The notes below the pieces were generated by a model. It did not search any database. It was not told where the DNA came from and was given only the letters and a program-made list of their open reading frames with translations. Made by a program: the position numbers and the translations under genes. From NCBI GenBank assembly GCA_018069465.1, contig JAGPUW010000002.1, positions 1 to 64,000 of the forward strand: a stretch of DNA of 64,000 nucleotides. The letters run 5' to 3'. Of the stretch, positions 1 to 9,144 are shown piece by piece (the first letter of the stretch is position 1; each line of letters starts with the position of its first letter). Origin of the DNA: Gammaproteobacteria bacterium (GTDB lineage: Bacteria > Pseudomonadota > Gammaproteobacteria > Pseudomonadales > Porticoccaceae).

Positions 1-266
1 GCAATCGCCCTGACCGAATAGAACCGAGAGCGGTCAAACGACGGCCAAAACCGATGCCGCTATTGATGAAACCCCGCGAAGAAGCGCGGGCAGAAATCAG
101 GAAAAACGGTCATTCGTTAAAGCTTAAGTAAGTGCCATTCAGACCTGACCCCGCTCTTGCGCCGGTATATGCGCAACAGGCGGGGGTGTTTGCACCCTTG
201 CAAGAAGAGGTGGGGTGCAATTTGCGTCTGGATATTTAGGGTCGGAATGTGATTCGGAAAGGGGCG

Positions 267-395
267 GACTTTAGAGCAGTCAGCTGGAAGCAGGTAAAAG
301 ATGCTGTTGATAACTTAAATAATCGACCACGAAAAATACGCGGCTATCGAACACCGAATGAGATGTTCAATAATATATTTGTGCCGCTGATTTAA
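267..395 (+). pseudogene. IS30-family transposase C-terminal remnant
   Basis: Frame reads DFRAVSWKQVKDAVDNLNNRPRKIRGYRTPNEMFNNIFVPLI*, typical of IS30 C-termini (LNNRPRK.xGYRTPxE.F); no intact upstream ORF. Confidence 0.75.
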
Positions 396-475
396 ATAAA
401 TTGCACTTACTACTTGAATTCAGGATTTTTTCGCGGTCATTTGTAACCAGTTCATAGTATTCCTACAGACCCAGT

Positions 476-1072
476 TTACACAAAGAGTCCTTCAAGATGC
501 TCGACCGCCATTTCTGCTGCATTACTTATGATTGTCGGTGGAGCCTTAGCTCTTATCATAACAAATAAACCTAGGGTCGAAGCCGTGAAAAAATCAGCTT
601 CCTTTCTTAGAGAGACAGAGTTTCGTAACTCACCATTACTATATGCATTGTTCAGCGCTTTATAAAATGCCTTAGACAAACGTTCGAAGTATTGCTGTAC
701 AAACCCTGCACCGCTGGGATCGTCCGGCCCAAACTCAACCGCCGTATTGCACAGCAAGCACCCGCGGCCTGACGCTGGTCCGTTTATAGCCGATGCGAAG
801 AACTCTAATAATGAACGAACCTCTTTAACACCTGCATCGAGAGCCTCGAGTGGGCCGAAGTTTCGTTCAATTACCGTCTGGTTGTAACGTTCAAGTGCGG
901 AGTCAAATAGCTTCTGCTTGTTTCCGAATTCGGCATAAAGGCTAAAACGATTTATCCCAAGTCCCTCGACGAGCATTTGAGTCGACGTTCCCGCAAAGCC
1001 GTGGCCACGAAAGATTTCCATGGCTTTGTCTATCAATACATCCCGGTCGTAATTCTTTCTTCGGCCCATCAA
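476..1072 (-). CDS. TetR/AcrR family transcriptional regulator
   Basis: N-terminal HTH (DRDVLIDKAMEIFRGHGFAGTSTQMLVEGLGINRFSLYAEFGNKQKLF), about 198 aa. Confidence 0.9.
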   Translation of the reverse strand: MMGRRKNYDRDVLIDKAMEIFRGHGFAGTSTQMLVEGLGINRFSLYAEFGNKQKLFDSALERYNQTVIERNFGPLEALDAGVKEVRSLLEFFASAINGPASGRGCLLCNTAVEFGPDDPSGAGFVQQYFERLSKAFYKALNNAYSNGELRNSVSLRKEADFFTASTLGLFVMIRAKAPPTIISNAAEMAVEHLEGLFV

Positions 1073-1098
1073 TGTCTCCTACTTGACTGTATCTTCTT

Positions 1099-1138
1099 AA
1101 TATTATATAACTAACTGTACGTTCAGTTATATAATATT
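1099..1138. promoter_or_regulatory. Palindromic operator between divergent TetR gene and small ORF
   Basis: AATATTATATAACT-(12 nt, central GTAC)-AGTTATATAATATT; 14-bp perfect inverted arms in the divergent intergenic region. Confidence 0.7.
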
Positions 1139-1156
1139 TTCAAAAGGAGAGAAAAA

Positions 1157-1456
1157 ATGAATGCAAAAACAACCTTGGTAGTTACTGCGACCCCTAATCC
1201 CAACGAAATGGAGTCAGCTCAGAATTACCTACAGGGAGTATTACCATTACTAATGAAGGCAGGTGGCCAGTTAGTGAAACGACTAAAGGTCAGTAAGGTG
1301 ATTCACGGAAACCCCAACGGGATGGTGTTAGTAATGGACTTCGATTCTGATGACGTGATTACAGAATTATTCGAATCCGATGAATACGCTGCGCTCATAC
1401 CAATGCGTGACCAAGGATTTACAGAAATGAACATTCTATTGACGAATGAAATGTGA
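1157..1456 (+). CDS. Small DUF1330-like protein, probable TetR-regulated target
   Basis: 99 aa ORF with SD (aggaga) and divergent from TetR; ferredoxin-like/DUF1330-type features (..ESDEYAALIPMRDQGF..). Confidence 0.55.
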   Translation: MNAKTTLVVTATPNPNEMESAQNYLQGVLPLLMKAGGQLVKRLKVSKVIHGNPNGMVLVMDFDSDDVITELFESDEYAALIPMRDQGFTEMNILLTNEM

Positions 1457-1988
1457 GCTTGTTTAGCCCTAAAATCGCCTATATTTTAAGGGAGCATTGA
1501 AAAAACAATAGCTTTTATGTCAAAGAGGACTGATTTATTTGAGAAGCAGCCAAAAATCGCTCTTCAAATAAATCTATCCCTTTTAGCTCCATGGTTCTCG
1601 CACACATAACAGTTAACTATTCACCTGCGGCCTGCCATATAAAAGTTAATAAAAATCAACCCGTTAGCGAATTTGTCGGCCGAAATGGGCTGGTAAATAT
1701 TACTGCGTTCCTGATTAGGCAGAATAATGCTTCTCGTTTACCCAATACACGCTATGCCAGGTAATTATGGCTGGCTAATGTGACGCGCAGTTTGTCTAGT
1801 TTTATAAATATAATAGAGGGCCAAGTATTGCTGATAGAGCCGATCTGCTGGTGCAAAACTTTTGCTTTAGTGCGAAGGATACAGTGAATCTGCGAAAGAA
1901 TGATGAAGGGGTGAGTCAGTGCCTGGCTTGATAGTCTCAACCAGCCACTTCCTTTTAAGGGGGGTGACTAGTTGAGTCCGGGGTGATA

Positions 1989-3044
1989 TTACCGCGCAGC
2001 AGGAATAGTCTTACCAACGGGTTCGCCGTCAATAATCTGATCACAATATTCCGACAAGCCGTAGCCGACTTTGTCTTTATAGCGGAACTCGGTCATTGCT
2101 TCGGTGATACGGGTGTGCAGCCATTCGCCATTGTCTAATTGGCGGCGGTTGCGCACGGGCACCAGGGTGATGACTTTGCCGGTGATCTCGTATTCGCCTT
2201 TTTCGGTTTTCGCCCAGATGCGCATGCTGGTCTGGTTGAAATCTTCGTCCCACTCGGAGTCAACGGTGCAGTCGGTGATGAGTTCGTATTCGCCCTTGTT
2301 TAAAATCATGCCGCCGCAGTCGAGTTCGCCATCGGCAGTGCCGGTGGTCATCACCATCGCACCAAAGTTTTCGTCGAAGCTGATGGGCAACCAGCGGTAC
2401 CAGTAAATGTTCTGCCAGTAGCGCGGGCCCCAGGAGTGATCGCGTAAACCGTAGCCGGAAATAGTCCAGGTGTTGTCGCCGACGGTGATGGTGCCTTCGG
2501 CTTTAACGTGCTGCTCAAAGTGGGCGCGGGCGAGGGCGTGTTCCATATCCAGTTCTATGGGCGTGCCGTCGGCTTTCAGGTGCTCGCCGCCGTACATGGG
2601 TGAAACGCCGGTGTAGTCGAGTTCGACGGAGCAGGGCAGTTTGGGGTTTTCTTTAAAGGCTTTACTGGGGTTTAACAGTGCCTGGGGGTCGGCCATCACC
2701 AGTATGTCGCCGTCATAGCTGACGTGGAGTTTTTTGTAGGGCTCGATAATATCAAAGCGTGCACCGCCTGCCTCGAAGGCATCATTGGTGCTGATTTGGG
2801 CTTTCTTAAACATAAAGCCCGCCGTGCCATCGGGGAAGTAGAGGCAGATTGATACTTCTGCGTAGCCTTCGTTGACGCGATTGCCGATGCGAAACCAGCC
2901 GCCGACCTTTTGTTCGCCGTCGTAAATATTGTAATAGGCGCTCTCGTTAAAATTAATCAGGTCTTCCGGTGGGTGGGTGTACTCGTCTTGCGGTTCCATC
3001 CGCACGTTGTCGCCGGGCTTGGTGATAAAGGCATGTTTGACCAT
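1989..3044 (-). CDS. DUF7064/CrtC-AttH-like protein
   Basis: 351 aa with SGYGLRDHSWGPRYWQNIYWYRWL motif typical of this family near catabolic genes. Confidence 0.6.
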   Translation of the reverse strand: MVKHAFITKPGDNVRMEPQDEYTHPPEDLINFNESAYYNIYDGEQKVGGWFRIGNRVNEGYAEVSICLYFPDGTAGFMFKKAQISTNDAFEAGGARFDIIEPYKKLHVSYDGDILVMADPQALLNPSKAFKENPKLPCSVELDYTGVSPMYGGEHLKADGTPIELDMEHALARAHFEQHVKAEGTITVGDNTWTISGYGLRDHSWGPRYWQNIYWYRWLPISFDENFGAMVMTTGTADGELDCGGMILNKGEYELITDCTVDSEWDEDFNQTSMRIWAKTEKGEYEITGKVITLVPVRNRRQLDNGEWLHTRITEAMTEFRYKDKVGYGLSEYCDQIIDGEPVGKTIPAAR

Positions 3045-3171
3045 TTTCTTTGTCCTTATATTTAGTGACTTTTAATGAGTAATTTGTAATGGGTAATTGG
3101 TTCGACTGAGTATGCTGGATGAAGTGTCACCGGGCAAATTATGCTTATCTAGCGGTGACTCGATTGATGGG

Positions 3172-4647
3172 TCAATTTGTTGGCGCAGTGAACACCATGG
3201 TGCCGTCGTCGACCTTGCCAAATTTTAAATTTTTAATATCGAGCAGGTAGTTTTGCGGCGCCATCCACGGGTCTTTATCCCCTTGTTTGGGCAGCTTGCC
3301 TTTCGCCCTTTGTACATAGCCGGAAGAGAGATTGAACCAGGCACTTTCGCCCATGCTCGGGTCATTCAGTCGAGGCGTGCACTGGCGCGTGGCCGTTGCA
3401 TCCATATGCTTGAGCAGGCGGCAAACGTAGGCACAGGTGAGGTCGCTACGCAGTGTCCATGAGGCGTTGGTGTAACCAAAAGACACCGCCATATTGGGTA
3501 TGTCGCTGTACATCATGCCCTTGTACATATAGGTTTTTGCCGGTTCAACAGCCACGCCGTCAACACTCAGGGCGATGCCGTTGAACACTTCCAGCGCCAG
3601 CCCGGTAGCCGTAACTACCATGTCGGCCTCTAGCTGGCGACCCGATTTCAGGGTGATGCCTGTCGCAGTAAAGGTGTCGATATGGTCGGTGACAATGTCG
3701 GCGCTGTTGTTTTTTAGCGCGTCAAAAAAATCATCGTCGGGCACCAGACACAGGCGCTGATCCCAGGGGCCGTAGCCGGGAGTGAAGTGAGTGTCGACGT
3801 CGTAGTCTTTACCCATGCGCTTTTTAATCTGATTAATCAGGTACTTCTTCATGCGCTCCGGGCTTTTTTTGGAGCGGTCGAACATAAACATGGTGAGTAG
3901 CACGTTGCGCCAACGCACGATGTCGTAAGCCAGCTTGGCGGGCAGGACTTTGCGTAGCCGGTTGGCGAAGGCATCGATTGCCGGGCGCGACAGCATATAA
4001 GTAGGCGAGCGCTGTAGCATGGTGACGTGGGCGGCGGTTTTGGCCATCTCCGGTACTAGCGTGACGGCGGTGGCACCACTGCCGATCACCACCACCTTTT
4101 TATCTTTGTAATCGATATTGTTGGTCCACTTTTGTGGATGCACGACCTGGCCTTTAAAGTCATCGAGGCCGGGGAAATCCGGTGTGTAACCCGCAGCGTA
4201 TTGATAGTAGCCACCACAAAGGAAAAGAAAGTTGCAGGTGTATTCGGCGATCTCCAGCCCGTCTCTGCGCGCCACTTGCAGCGTCCACTGGCTGTCTTTG
4301 CTCGACCAGGCGGCACTTTTCACTTGATGCTGAAAGTGGATGTTTTTGGTGATCTGGTTTTCGTTTGCCGTTTCGTGCAGGTAGGCGAGAATATCCGGCC
4401 CATCGGCAATGGCTTTTTGTGCAGTCCAAGGCTTAAACGCATAGCCCAGGGTGTACATGTCGGAGTCGGAGCGAATACCGGGGTAGCGGAATAAATCCCA
4501 GGTGCCGCCAAGGTTTTCGCGGCCCTCCAGTATGGCGTAGCTTTTGCTCGGGCAATCGCGCTGTAAATGGTAGGCCGCGCCGATACCGGAAAGTCCGGCG
4601 CCGATAATTAATACGTCGAAGTGTTCTCTTAACATAGTGTTGCTCAA
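3172..4647 (-). CDS. Flavin-containing / Baeyer-Villiger-type monooxygenase
   Basis: GxGxxG FAD motif (IIGAGLSGIGAAYHL), second Rossmann motif (VVVIGSGATAVTL), FAD-MO signature region. Confidence 0.88.
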   Translation of the reverse strand: MSNTMLREHFDVLIIGAGLSGIGAAYHLQRDCPSKSYAILEGRENLGGTWDLFRYPGIRSDSDMYTLGYAFKPWTAQKAIADGPDILAYLHETANENQITKNIHFQHQVKSAAWSSKDSQWTLQVARRDGLEIAEYTCNFLFLCGGYYQYAAGYTPDFPGLDDFKGQVVHPQKWTNNIDYKDKKVVVIGSGATAVTLVPEMAKTAAHVTMLQRSPTYMLSRPAIDAFANRLRKVLPAKLAYDIVRWRNVLLTMFMFDRSKKSPERMKKYLINQIKKRMGKDYDVDTHFTPGYGPWDQRLCLVPDDDFFDALKNNSADIVTDHIDTFTATGITLKSGRQLEADMVVTATGLALEVFNGIALSVDGVAVEPAKTYMYKGMMYSDIPNMAVSFGYTNASWTLRSDLTCAYVCRLLKHMDATATRQCTPRLNDPSMGESAWFNLSSGYVQRAKGKLPKQGDKDPWMAPQNYLLDIKNLKFGKVDDGTMVFTAPTN

Positions 4648-4719
4648 TTATTTTTATAGGCTGTAAGTTACAGCGTTAGATTATTGCCGCCAATATAGCA
4701 GAGCCAAGATTTTGGCCAA

Positions 4720-4753
4720 AAAAAAGGAGTGACCACCGGGGTCACTCCTTTTT
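4720..4753. terminator. Rho-independent (bidirectional) terminator
   Basis: AAAAAGGAGTGACC accg GGTCACTCCTTTTT. Confidence 0.85.
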
Positions 4754-4779
4754 ACTCGAGCTACAGCTTCAGTTGCTCA

Positions 4780-5691
4780 TTAGCTTGCCGCGTTCAGTTT
4801 TTTAAACACGGCGCGAATCACATCGTCAGCGCCGGGGTAGGGCTGTGCGCCCGTCATATCGCTGATCTCGCCCCAGTGCGCGCCAATGTCCTCGGCGCTG
4901 GGCACTTCGTCGCCCTTGAAAATATAGCCGGGCGCTTCAGTAATTTGCACCTTGCTGTAATAGCCCATGCCCGCTTCGATAATTTCTCCGGCCAGGGTCG
5001 AGCCCTCAGAGCACAGCCAGCCTACCAGTGCGGTGACATATTCCGGCTTCATTTTTGGTGCCAGTTTGGGTGACATCACTTCTTCTGTCATACGGGTTAG
5101 GGCCATCGGCGCGACGCAGTTAACCAGTATATTTTTCGAGGTGCCTTCCTGTTTTAAGGCGTTCATAAAGCCCACCAGGGCGATTTTGGCGCTGGAGTAA
5201 TTGGTGTGGCCGTGGGTGCCATACAGGCCGGCTGCTGAGGTGGTGTGCACGATGCGCCCGTAGCGCTGTTCGAGCATGATGGGCCACGCCGCTTTGGTGC
5301 AATACACGGCGCCCATTAAATGCACGTCCATCAGCGCGGTAAAATCTTTCAGGTCCATTTTGCGAAAACTTTTATCACGCACGTTGCCGGCATTGTTGAT
5401 CAGTATGTCGATGCCACCGAAATTATCGACGGCGGTTTTAATAATATTGGCACCGCCTTCCTCGGTGGCGACGCTGTCGTAATTAGCGACGGCGATGCCG
5501 CCAGCGTCGGTGATTTCTTTTACGACCTCGTCAGCCGCTTTTGATGAGCCACCGGTACCGGCGACTGAGCCACCGAGATCGTTGACCACAACTTTCGCGC
5601 CGTGGGCGGCAAAATATTTTGCGTGGCTGCGGCCCAGGCCTGCGCCTGCTCCGGTTACCACGGCGACTCTTCCGTCGAATGTAATGCTCAT
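4780..5691 (-). CDS. SDR family oxidoreductase, MFE-2-like 3-hydroxyacyl-CoA dehydrogenase
   Basis: TGAGAGLGRSHA cofactor motif, NNAG, YSSAK catalytic region. Confidence 0.88.
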   Translation of the reverse strand: MSITFDGRVAVVTGAGAGLGRSHAKYFAAHGAKVVVNDLGGSVAGTGGSSKAADEVVKEITDAGGIAVANYDSVATEEGGANIIKTAVDNFGGIDILINNAGNVRDKSFRKMDLKDFTALMDVHLMGAVYCTKAAWPIMLEQRYGRIVHTTSAAGLYGTHGHTNYSSAKIALVGFMNALKQEGTSKNILVNCVAPMALTRMTEEVMSPKLAPKMKPEYVTALVGWLCSEGSTLAGEIIEAGMGYYSKVQITEAPGYIFKGDEVPSAEDIGAHWGEISDMTGAQPYPGADDVIRAVFKKLNAAS

Positions 5692-5853
5692 AATTGTTTC
5701 TCCTGTTTTATAAAAGTGATGAATTTAAAGGGGGTAACCTTTTGATTTATTCTAAGTAGGATTTTTTGTAAACAGACTGCTCTGTAAATAGGCAGCGCTA
5801 TGAATTTTGCATTTGTGGCTGCTGTGCAGGCCCAGGGCAGTGGTGCCCAACAT

Positions 5854-5883
5854 AAAAAGGAGAGCCACTAGGCTCCCCTTTTT
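5854..5883. terminator. Rho-independent terminator
   Basis: AAAAAGGaGAGCC acta GGCTCcCCTTTTT hairpin between two minus-strand genes. Confidence 0.8.
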
Positions 5884-5910
5884 AAAGGTTTTCGGACAAC
5901 AGCGGGCGTA

Positions 5911-7011
5911 CTACAATTTGTAAACGCGGGTCGCGGTGCCAGAAAACATGGCGTTCTTTTCGTCCTCGGAAAAATCTTTAACGATTTTCTTCATGGCATT
6001 CCAGTACACCTGGTAGGACAGCTCCAGTTTGTCGACCGGGAAATTACTTTCGAACATGCAGCGCTCGGGCGTGAAGCACTCAATAACATGCAGGTAATAC
6101 TTAGCCTGAGCGGCGACCACTTCGTCAGAGGTCGGCGGTGTGCTGCGGCCCGCCCAGTCCATGCCGTTGTCGGGCATGGAGAAGCCGCCGAGCTTGGCGA
6201 TGGTGTTGGGGCAGGCGGCGATTTCGGCGATGCCTTTTTTCCAGTCTTGAAAAACTTCATCGCGTTTGTCGGCGTAAATGCCGGTGCCAACAGGTGTGCC
6301 GATGTGGTCGAGCACCATGGTGGTTTCGGGCACTGTGCGCGCCAGTTCGGCAAATTCGGGGTTCTGGTAGTGGTAGTGCCAGGACTCGTAGCTGTGGCCC
6401 ATTTTGCCGAGTATCTGCATGCCTTTAATAAAGTCGGGGTCTTTGTGAATGTCTTTGGGGCTGGCGGCTTCGAGTCGCAGGCCTTCATTGGGGCGGGCAT
6501 TAGCCAGTGCCTGGCGGATGCCGCGGAAGCGACCTTTGCTGGTTTCGCGGTGGCGGTGCACCAGATCTTCAACGCCGTCGCCCTGACGCAGATCGAAAGC
6601 AGTGACCAGTGCAGCGATTTCTGTCTGACCTGTAGTGTCGGCAGCCGTGCGGTCGGCGAGCCCGGTGACGTACTCGACTTCGCCTAGTGAACGCAGGTGC
6701 TCGGGGCCATCGGTGTAGTAGTTAGAGTGGCACTCCATAAATACCGACTTCACCAAATTGTGGCCAGAGCCGGTATCCGCCCAGAAATCATCGAGGGAAT
6801 AGGGAATTAAACCCGCCGATGACCAGAGGTGGTGATGGGTATCGATAATCGCGCGCTCGGGGTCAAAAATATCTTCTTTAACCTGCTCTAACCACTCGGG
6901 CTGTAGCTCTAGTGAATGGGCGATTTGTAGACCTTCATATTTGCTGTCAGACATGTTCATGGGTCCTATTATTAGTATTTCTGCTTTTTGAATTGGGGGA
7001 GTTGAACTCAC
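5911..7011 (-). CDS. Amidohydrolase family protein
   Basis: IIDTHHHLW N-terminal metal motif, VLDHIGTP, CMFESNFPVDK typical of amidohydrolase_2. Confidence 0.85.
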   Translation of the reverse strand: MSSTPPIQKAEILIIGPMNMSDSKYEGLQIAHSLELQPEWLEQVKEDIFDPERAIIDTHHHLWSSAGLIPYSLDDFWADTGSGHNLVKSVFMECHSNYYTDGPEHLRSLGEVEYVTGLADRTAADTTGQTEIAALVTAFDLRQGDGVEDLVHRHRETSKGRFRGIRQALANARPNEGLRLEAASPKDIHKDPDFIKGMQILGKMGHSYESWHYHYQNPEFAELARTVPETTMVLDHIGTPVGTGIYADKRDEVFQDWKKGIAEIAACPNTIAKLGGFSMPDNGMDWAGRSTPPTSDEVVAAQAKYYLHVIECFTPERCMFESNFPVDKLELSYQVYWNAMKKIVKDFSEDEKNAMFSGTATRVYKL

Positions 7012-7348
7012 CTGTTATCACTATCCATAGATTCGCAGTGTTAGCACTAAATGTAAACCGTTGGCTGAGATTGAAGTGGTTTTAAGCCGCGGGTAGGCGG
7101 TGACATTATTTGCGTGTTGAACTTGGATGAATGTTTTTACGGTTCACTGCAGGCGCTTCTGGTCGTACAAACTGGGCTTTGATAGCGCGCAAGGTATTGA
7201 TTATTGGCGCAATAAGCTCTAATATCTTGGGCAAATTAAACATCCACATCCCCTGCTTTTTACCCGTTTTGGGCGTATAAAAATTCTATAGATTATCGCT
7301 CGGGGCTACTCTGAAAAAAGTGCTTCGCTAAAATAAGGTAAGTACTTC

Positions 7349-7372
7349 GCCATCAAGCTTTGTCTTGATGGC
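7349..7372. promoter_or_regulatory. Perfect 9-bp hairpin upstream of DUF1302 gene
   Basis: GCCATCAAG ctttgt CTTGATGGC. Confidence 0.4.
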
Positions 7373-7392
7373 GGTGAGTTAGTGGGGACAAT

Positions 7393-9066
7393 TTGAGATT
7401 TATTAGCATGGTTAATGTGTTCCGGAAAGGGCTCGGGGTTTTGTCTGGGTCGGGTAGTTGTAGTGCAAGTGGTAGCGCAGCAAAATTCTCTTTTTTAACC
7501 GCCAAAAATACCACGCTTGCACTGTTGTGCTGTGCCTTCAGTGGCGGTGCTCTGGCCCAGGATACCTTTGCCGCGTTTGAGCGTTCAATGGCGACTTTTG
7601 ATCCCGGCGGCAAGTATTTAACCAAACCTGTTGAGCGCTTTGTGCCCGGTTTAAGTCTCAACGGCACCATCACCCACTGGTCAGATTATTTGGTCTCGGG
7701 TGACGACGATATCGGTTTTCGCGAGCGCGATTTTCGCGGTCTGCAAATGCAAAGCGTGGTCGAAATTGCCGCCTCCTATCGCTTTTCGCCAAACCTTGAG
7801 CTGACCAGTATTAATCATTTTTTGTACGACGCCCTCTACGATGTCAGCAATGCCGACGGGCTTTACGCCGATCGGGTCGACGAGAGCTTCCGCAAGTACG
7901 ACAGTTTTGATCGCATCGCCCGAGAGCTGTATGTCTCCTACCGCACACCGAAACTTGATGTGGTACTGGGCAAGCAACAAATTGCCTGGGGCAAGATGGA
8001 CGGGCAGTTTATCGACGCCATTAACTCGATGGACTTCCGCGAATCCGTACAGCTAGAGGCCGCCGACTACGAGATGCGTCGCCTGCCGTTGTGGATGGCC
8101 AATGTCACCTATTATTTTGACGATGTTTCACTGAACGTATTGTGGATACCGGACTTCGAAGCCAATCTAAACCCTGGCTACGGGGCACCCTGGTCATCCC
8201 CCTTATTACCTCCCGGTGATGACACGGCGCGCAATAACCAGGCGCTGCTCGATGAGCGCAGTAATCCCGCTGGCGATCGAGTGCTGCAAACGGAGCGCCC
8301 GGACTGGACCCACCTCAGTGATCACCAAATTGCCGCCCGCCTGGATTTTGCCAATGGCGCCTTAACCTGGGGGTTGGTGTATTTCTACGCCTGGGAGCGC
8401 GATGCTACGCCTTTCATTACCGGGCGCTTTAGCGATGGCGATGGTGATCATCTGATTATTACGCCGAGCCACGAGCGGCTCCATCACTTTGGCGCAACCT
8501 CCGATTACGCCTGGGTGGCCTCCGGTGTGCCGCTGATCGGTACGCTGCCGATGGTGTTTCGCGCCGAGGCGCTGTACACCAAGGATGCTCACTTTATCGA
8601 TTATAAAAACCGTGGCGCAGTGCGCGCCGGTGGCAGTGGTGATGGCGTGAGTGAGCACGACACGCTGCGCGCAGCCCTGGCCTTTGAATTCGCCTTCCCC
8701 TCGAAAGTGACGGCGATTTTCCAGCCCTCGTTTTATTACACCTTCGATTGGCGAGAGGGTTTGGGTGTCGGTTTTGGTGGTGCCATTGGCGATGAGTGGA
8801 ATTTCGCGCCGGTGCTGTTTGTTTCGCGCCCGGTGCAAAGCACCCGCGACCGCCTGCTGCTGAGTGTGACGCTAACGCCCTACCTGAGTGGTTCAAATAA
8901 GGATTATCAGGGTTCAAAAACCAGGCTCGTGGCGAGCTATGAAATCTCGCCCTTCTTCAACGGCAGTTTGATTTATACCGACTACAGTGGCGGCGATGAC
9001 GATGATTTATTTGGCCAATACCAGAAGTACGACAATATTGGCATAGAACTGCAGTATGAATTCTAG
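7393..9066 (+). CDS. DUF1302 family protein (outer-membrane-associated)
   Basis: 557 aa, signal-peptide-like N-terminus, VVLGKQQIAWGKMDGQFIDAIN, repeated beta-strand-like C-terminus ending in YEF. Confidence 0.8.
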   Translation: MRFISMVNVFRKGLGVLSGSGSCSASGSAAKFSFLTAKNTTLALLCCAFSGGALAQDTFAAFERSMATFDPGGKYLTKPVERFVPGLSLNGTITHWSDYLVSGDDDIGFRERDFRGLQMQSVVEIAASYRFSPNLELTSINHFLYDALYDVSNADGLYADRVDESFRKYDSFDRIARELYVSYRTPKLDVVLGKQQIAWGKMDGQFIDAINSMDFRESVQLEAADYEMRRLPLWMANVTYYFDDVSLNVLWIPDFEANLNPGYGAPWSSPLLPPGDDTARNNQALLDERSNPAGDRVLQTERPDWTHLSDHQIAARLDFANGALTWGLVYFYAWERDATPFITGRFSDGDGDHLIITPSHERLHHFGATSDYAWVASGVPLIGTLPMVFRAEALYTKDAHFIDYKNRGAVRAGGSGDGVSEHDTLRAALAFEFAFPSKVTAIFQPSFYYTFDWREGLGVGFGGAIGDEWNFAPVLFVSRPVQSTRDRLLLSVTLTPYLSGSNKDYQGSKTRLVASYEISPFFNGSLIYTDYSGGDDDDLFGQYQKYDNIGIELQYEF

Positions 9067-9144
9067 GTGCAGTTTAGGGGCTCTATTTAGCGGCGCAGTT
9101 TTCGGCGCTCAGTTTTAGCAGTCCTTTTTCAGTCGTCACTGCGA

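Noticed and set aside
1752-1940. 62-aa minus-strand ORF
   Set aside because: No SD, no recognisable motif, AT-rich intergenic sequence.
4086-4511. Several 60-120 aa ORFs antisense or shifted within the monooxygenase gene
   Set aside because: Shadow ORFs of a GC-rich coding gene with no SD or recognisable domain.
5991-6687. 193-aa (-) and 199-aa (+) ORFs inside the amidohydrolase gene
   Set aside because: Out-of-frame and antisense readings of a clear amidohydrolase; low-complexity peptides.
8362-8917. 158- and 107-aa antisense ORFs in the DUF1302 gene
   Set aside because: No motif, and embedded in a well-supported gene.
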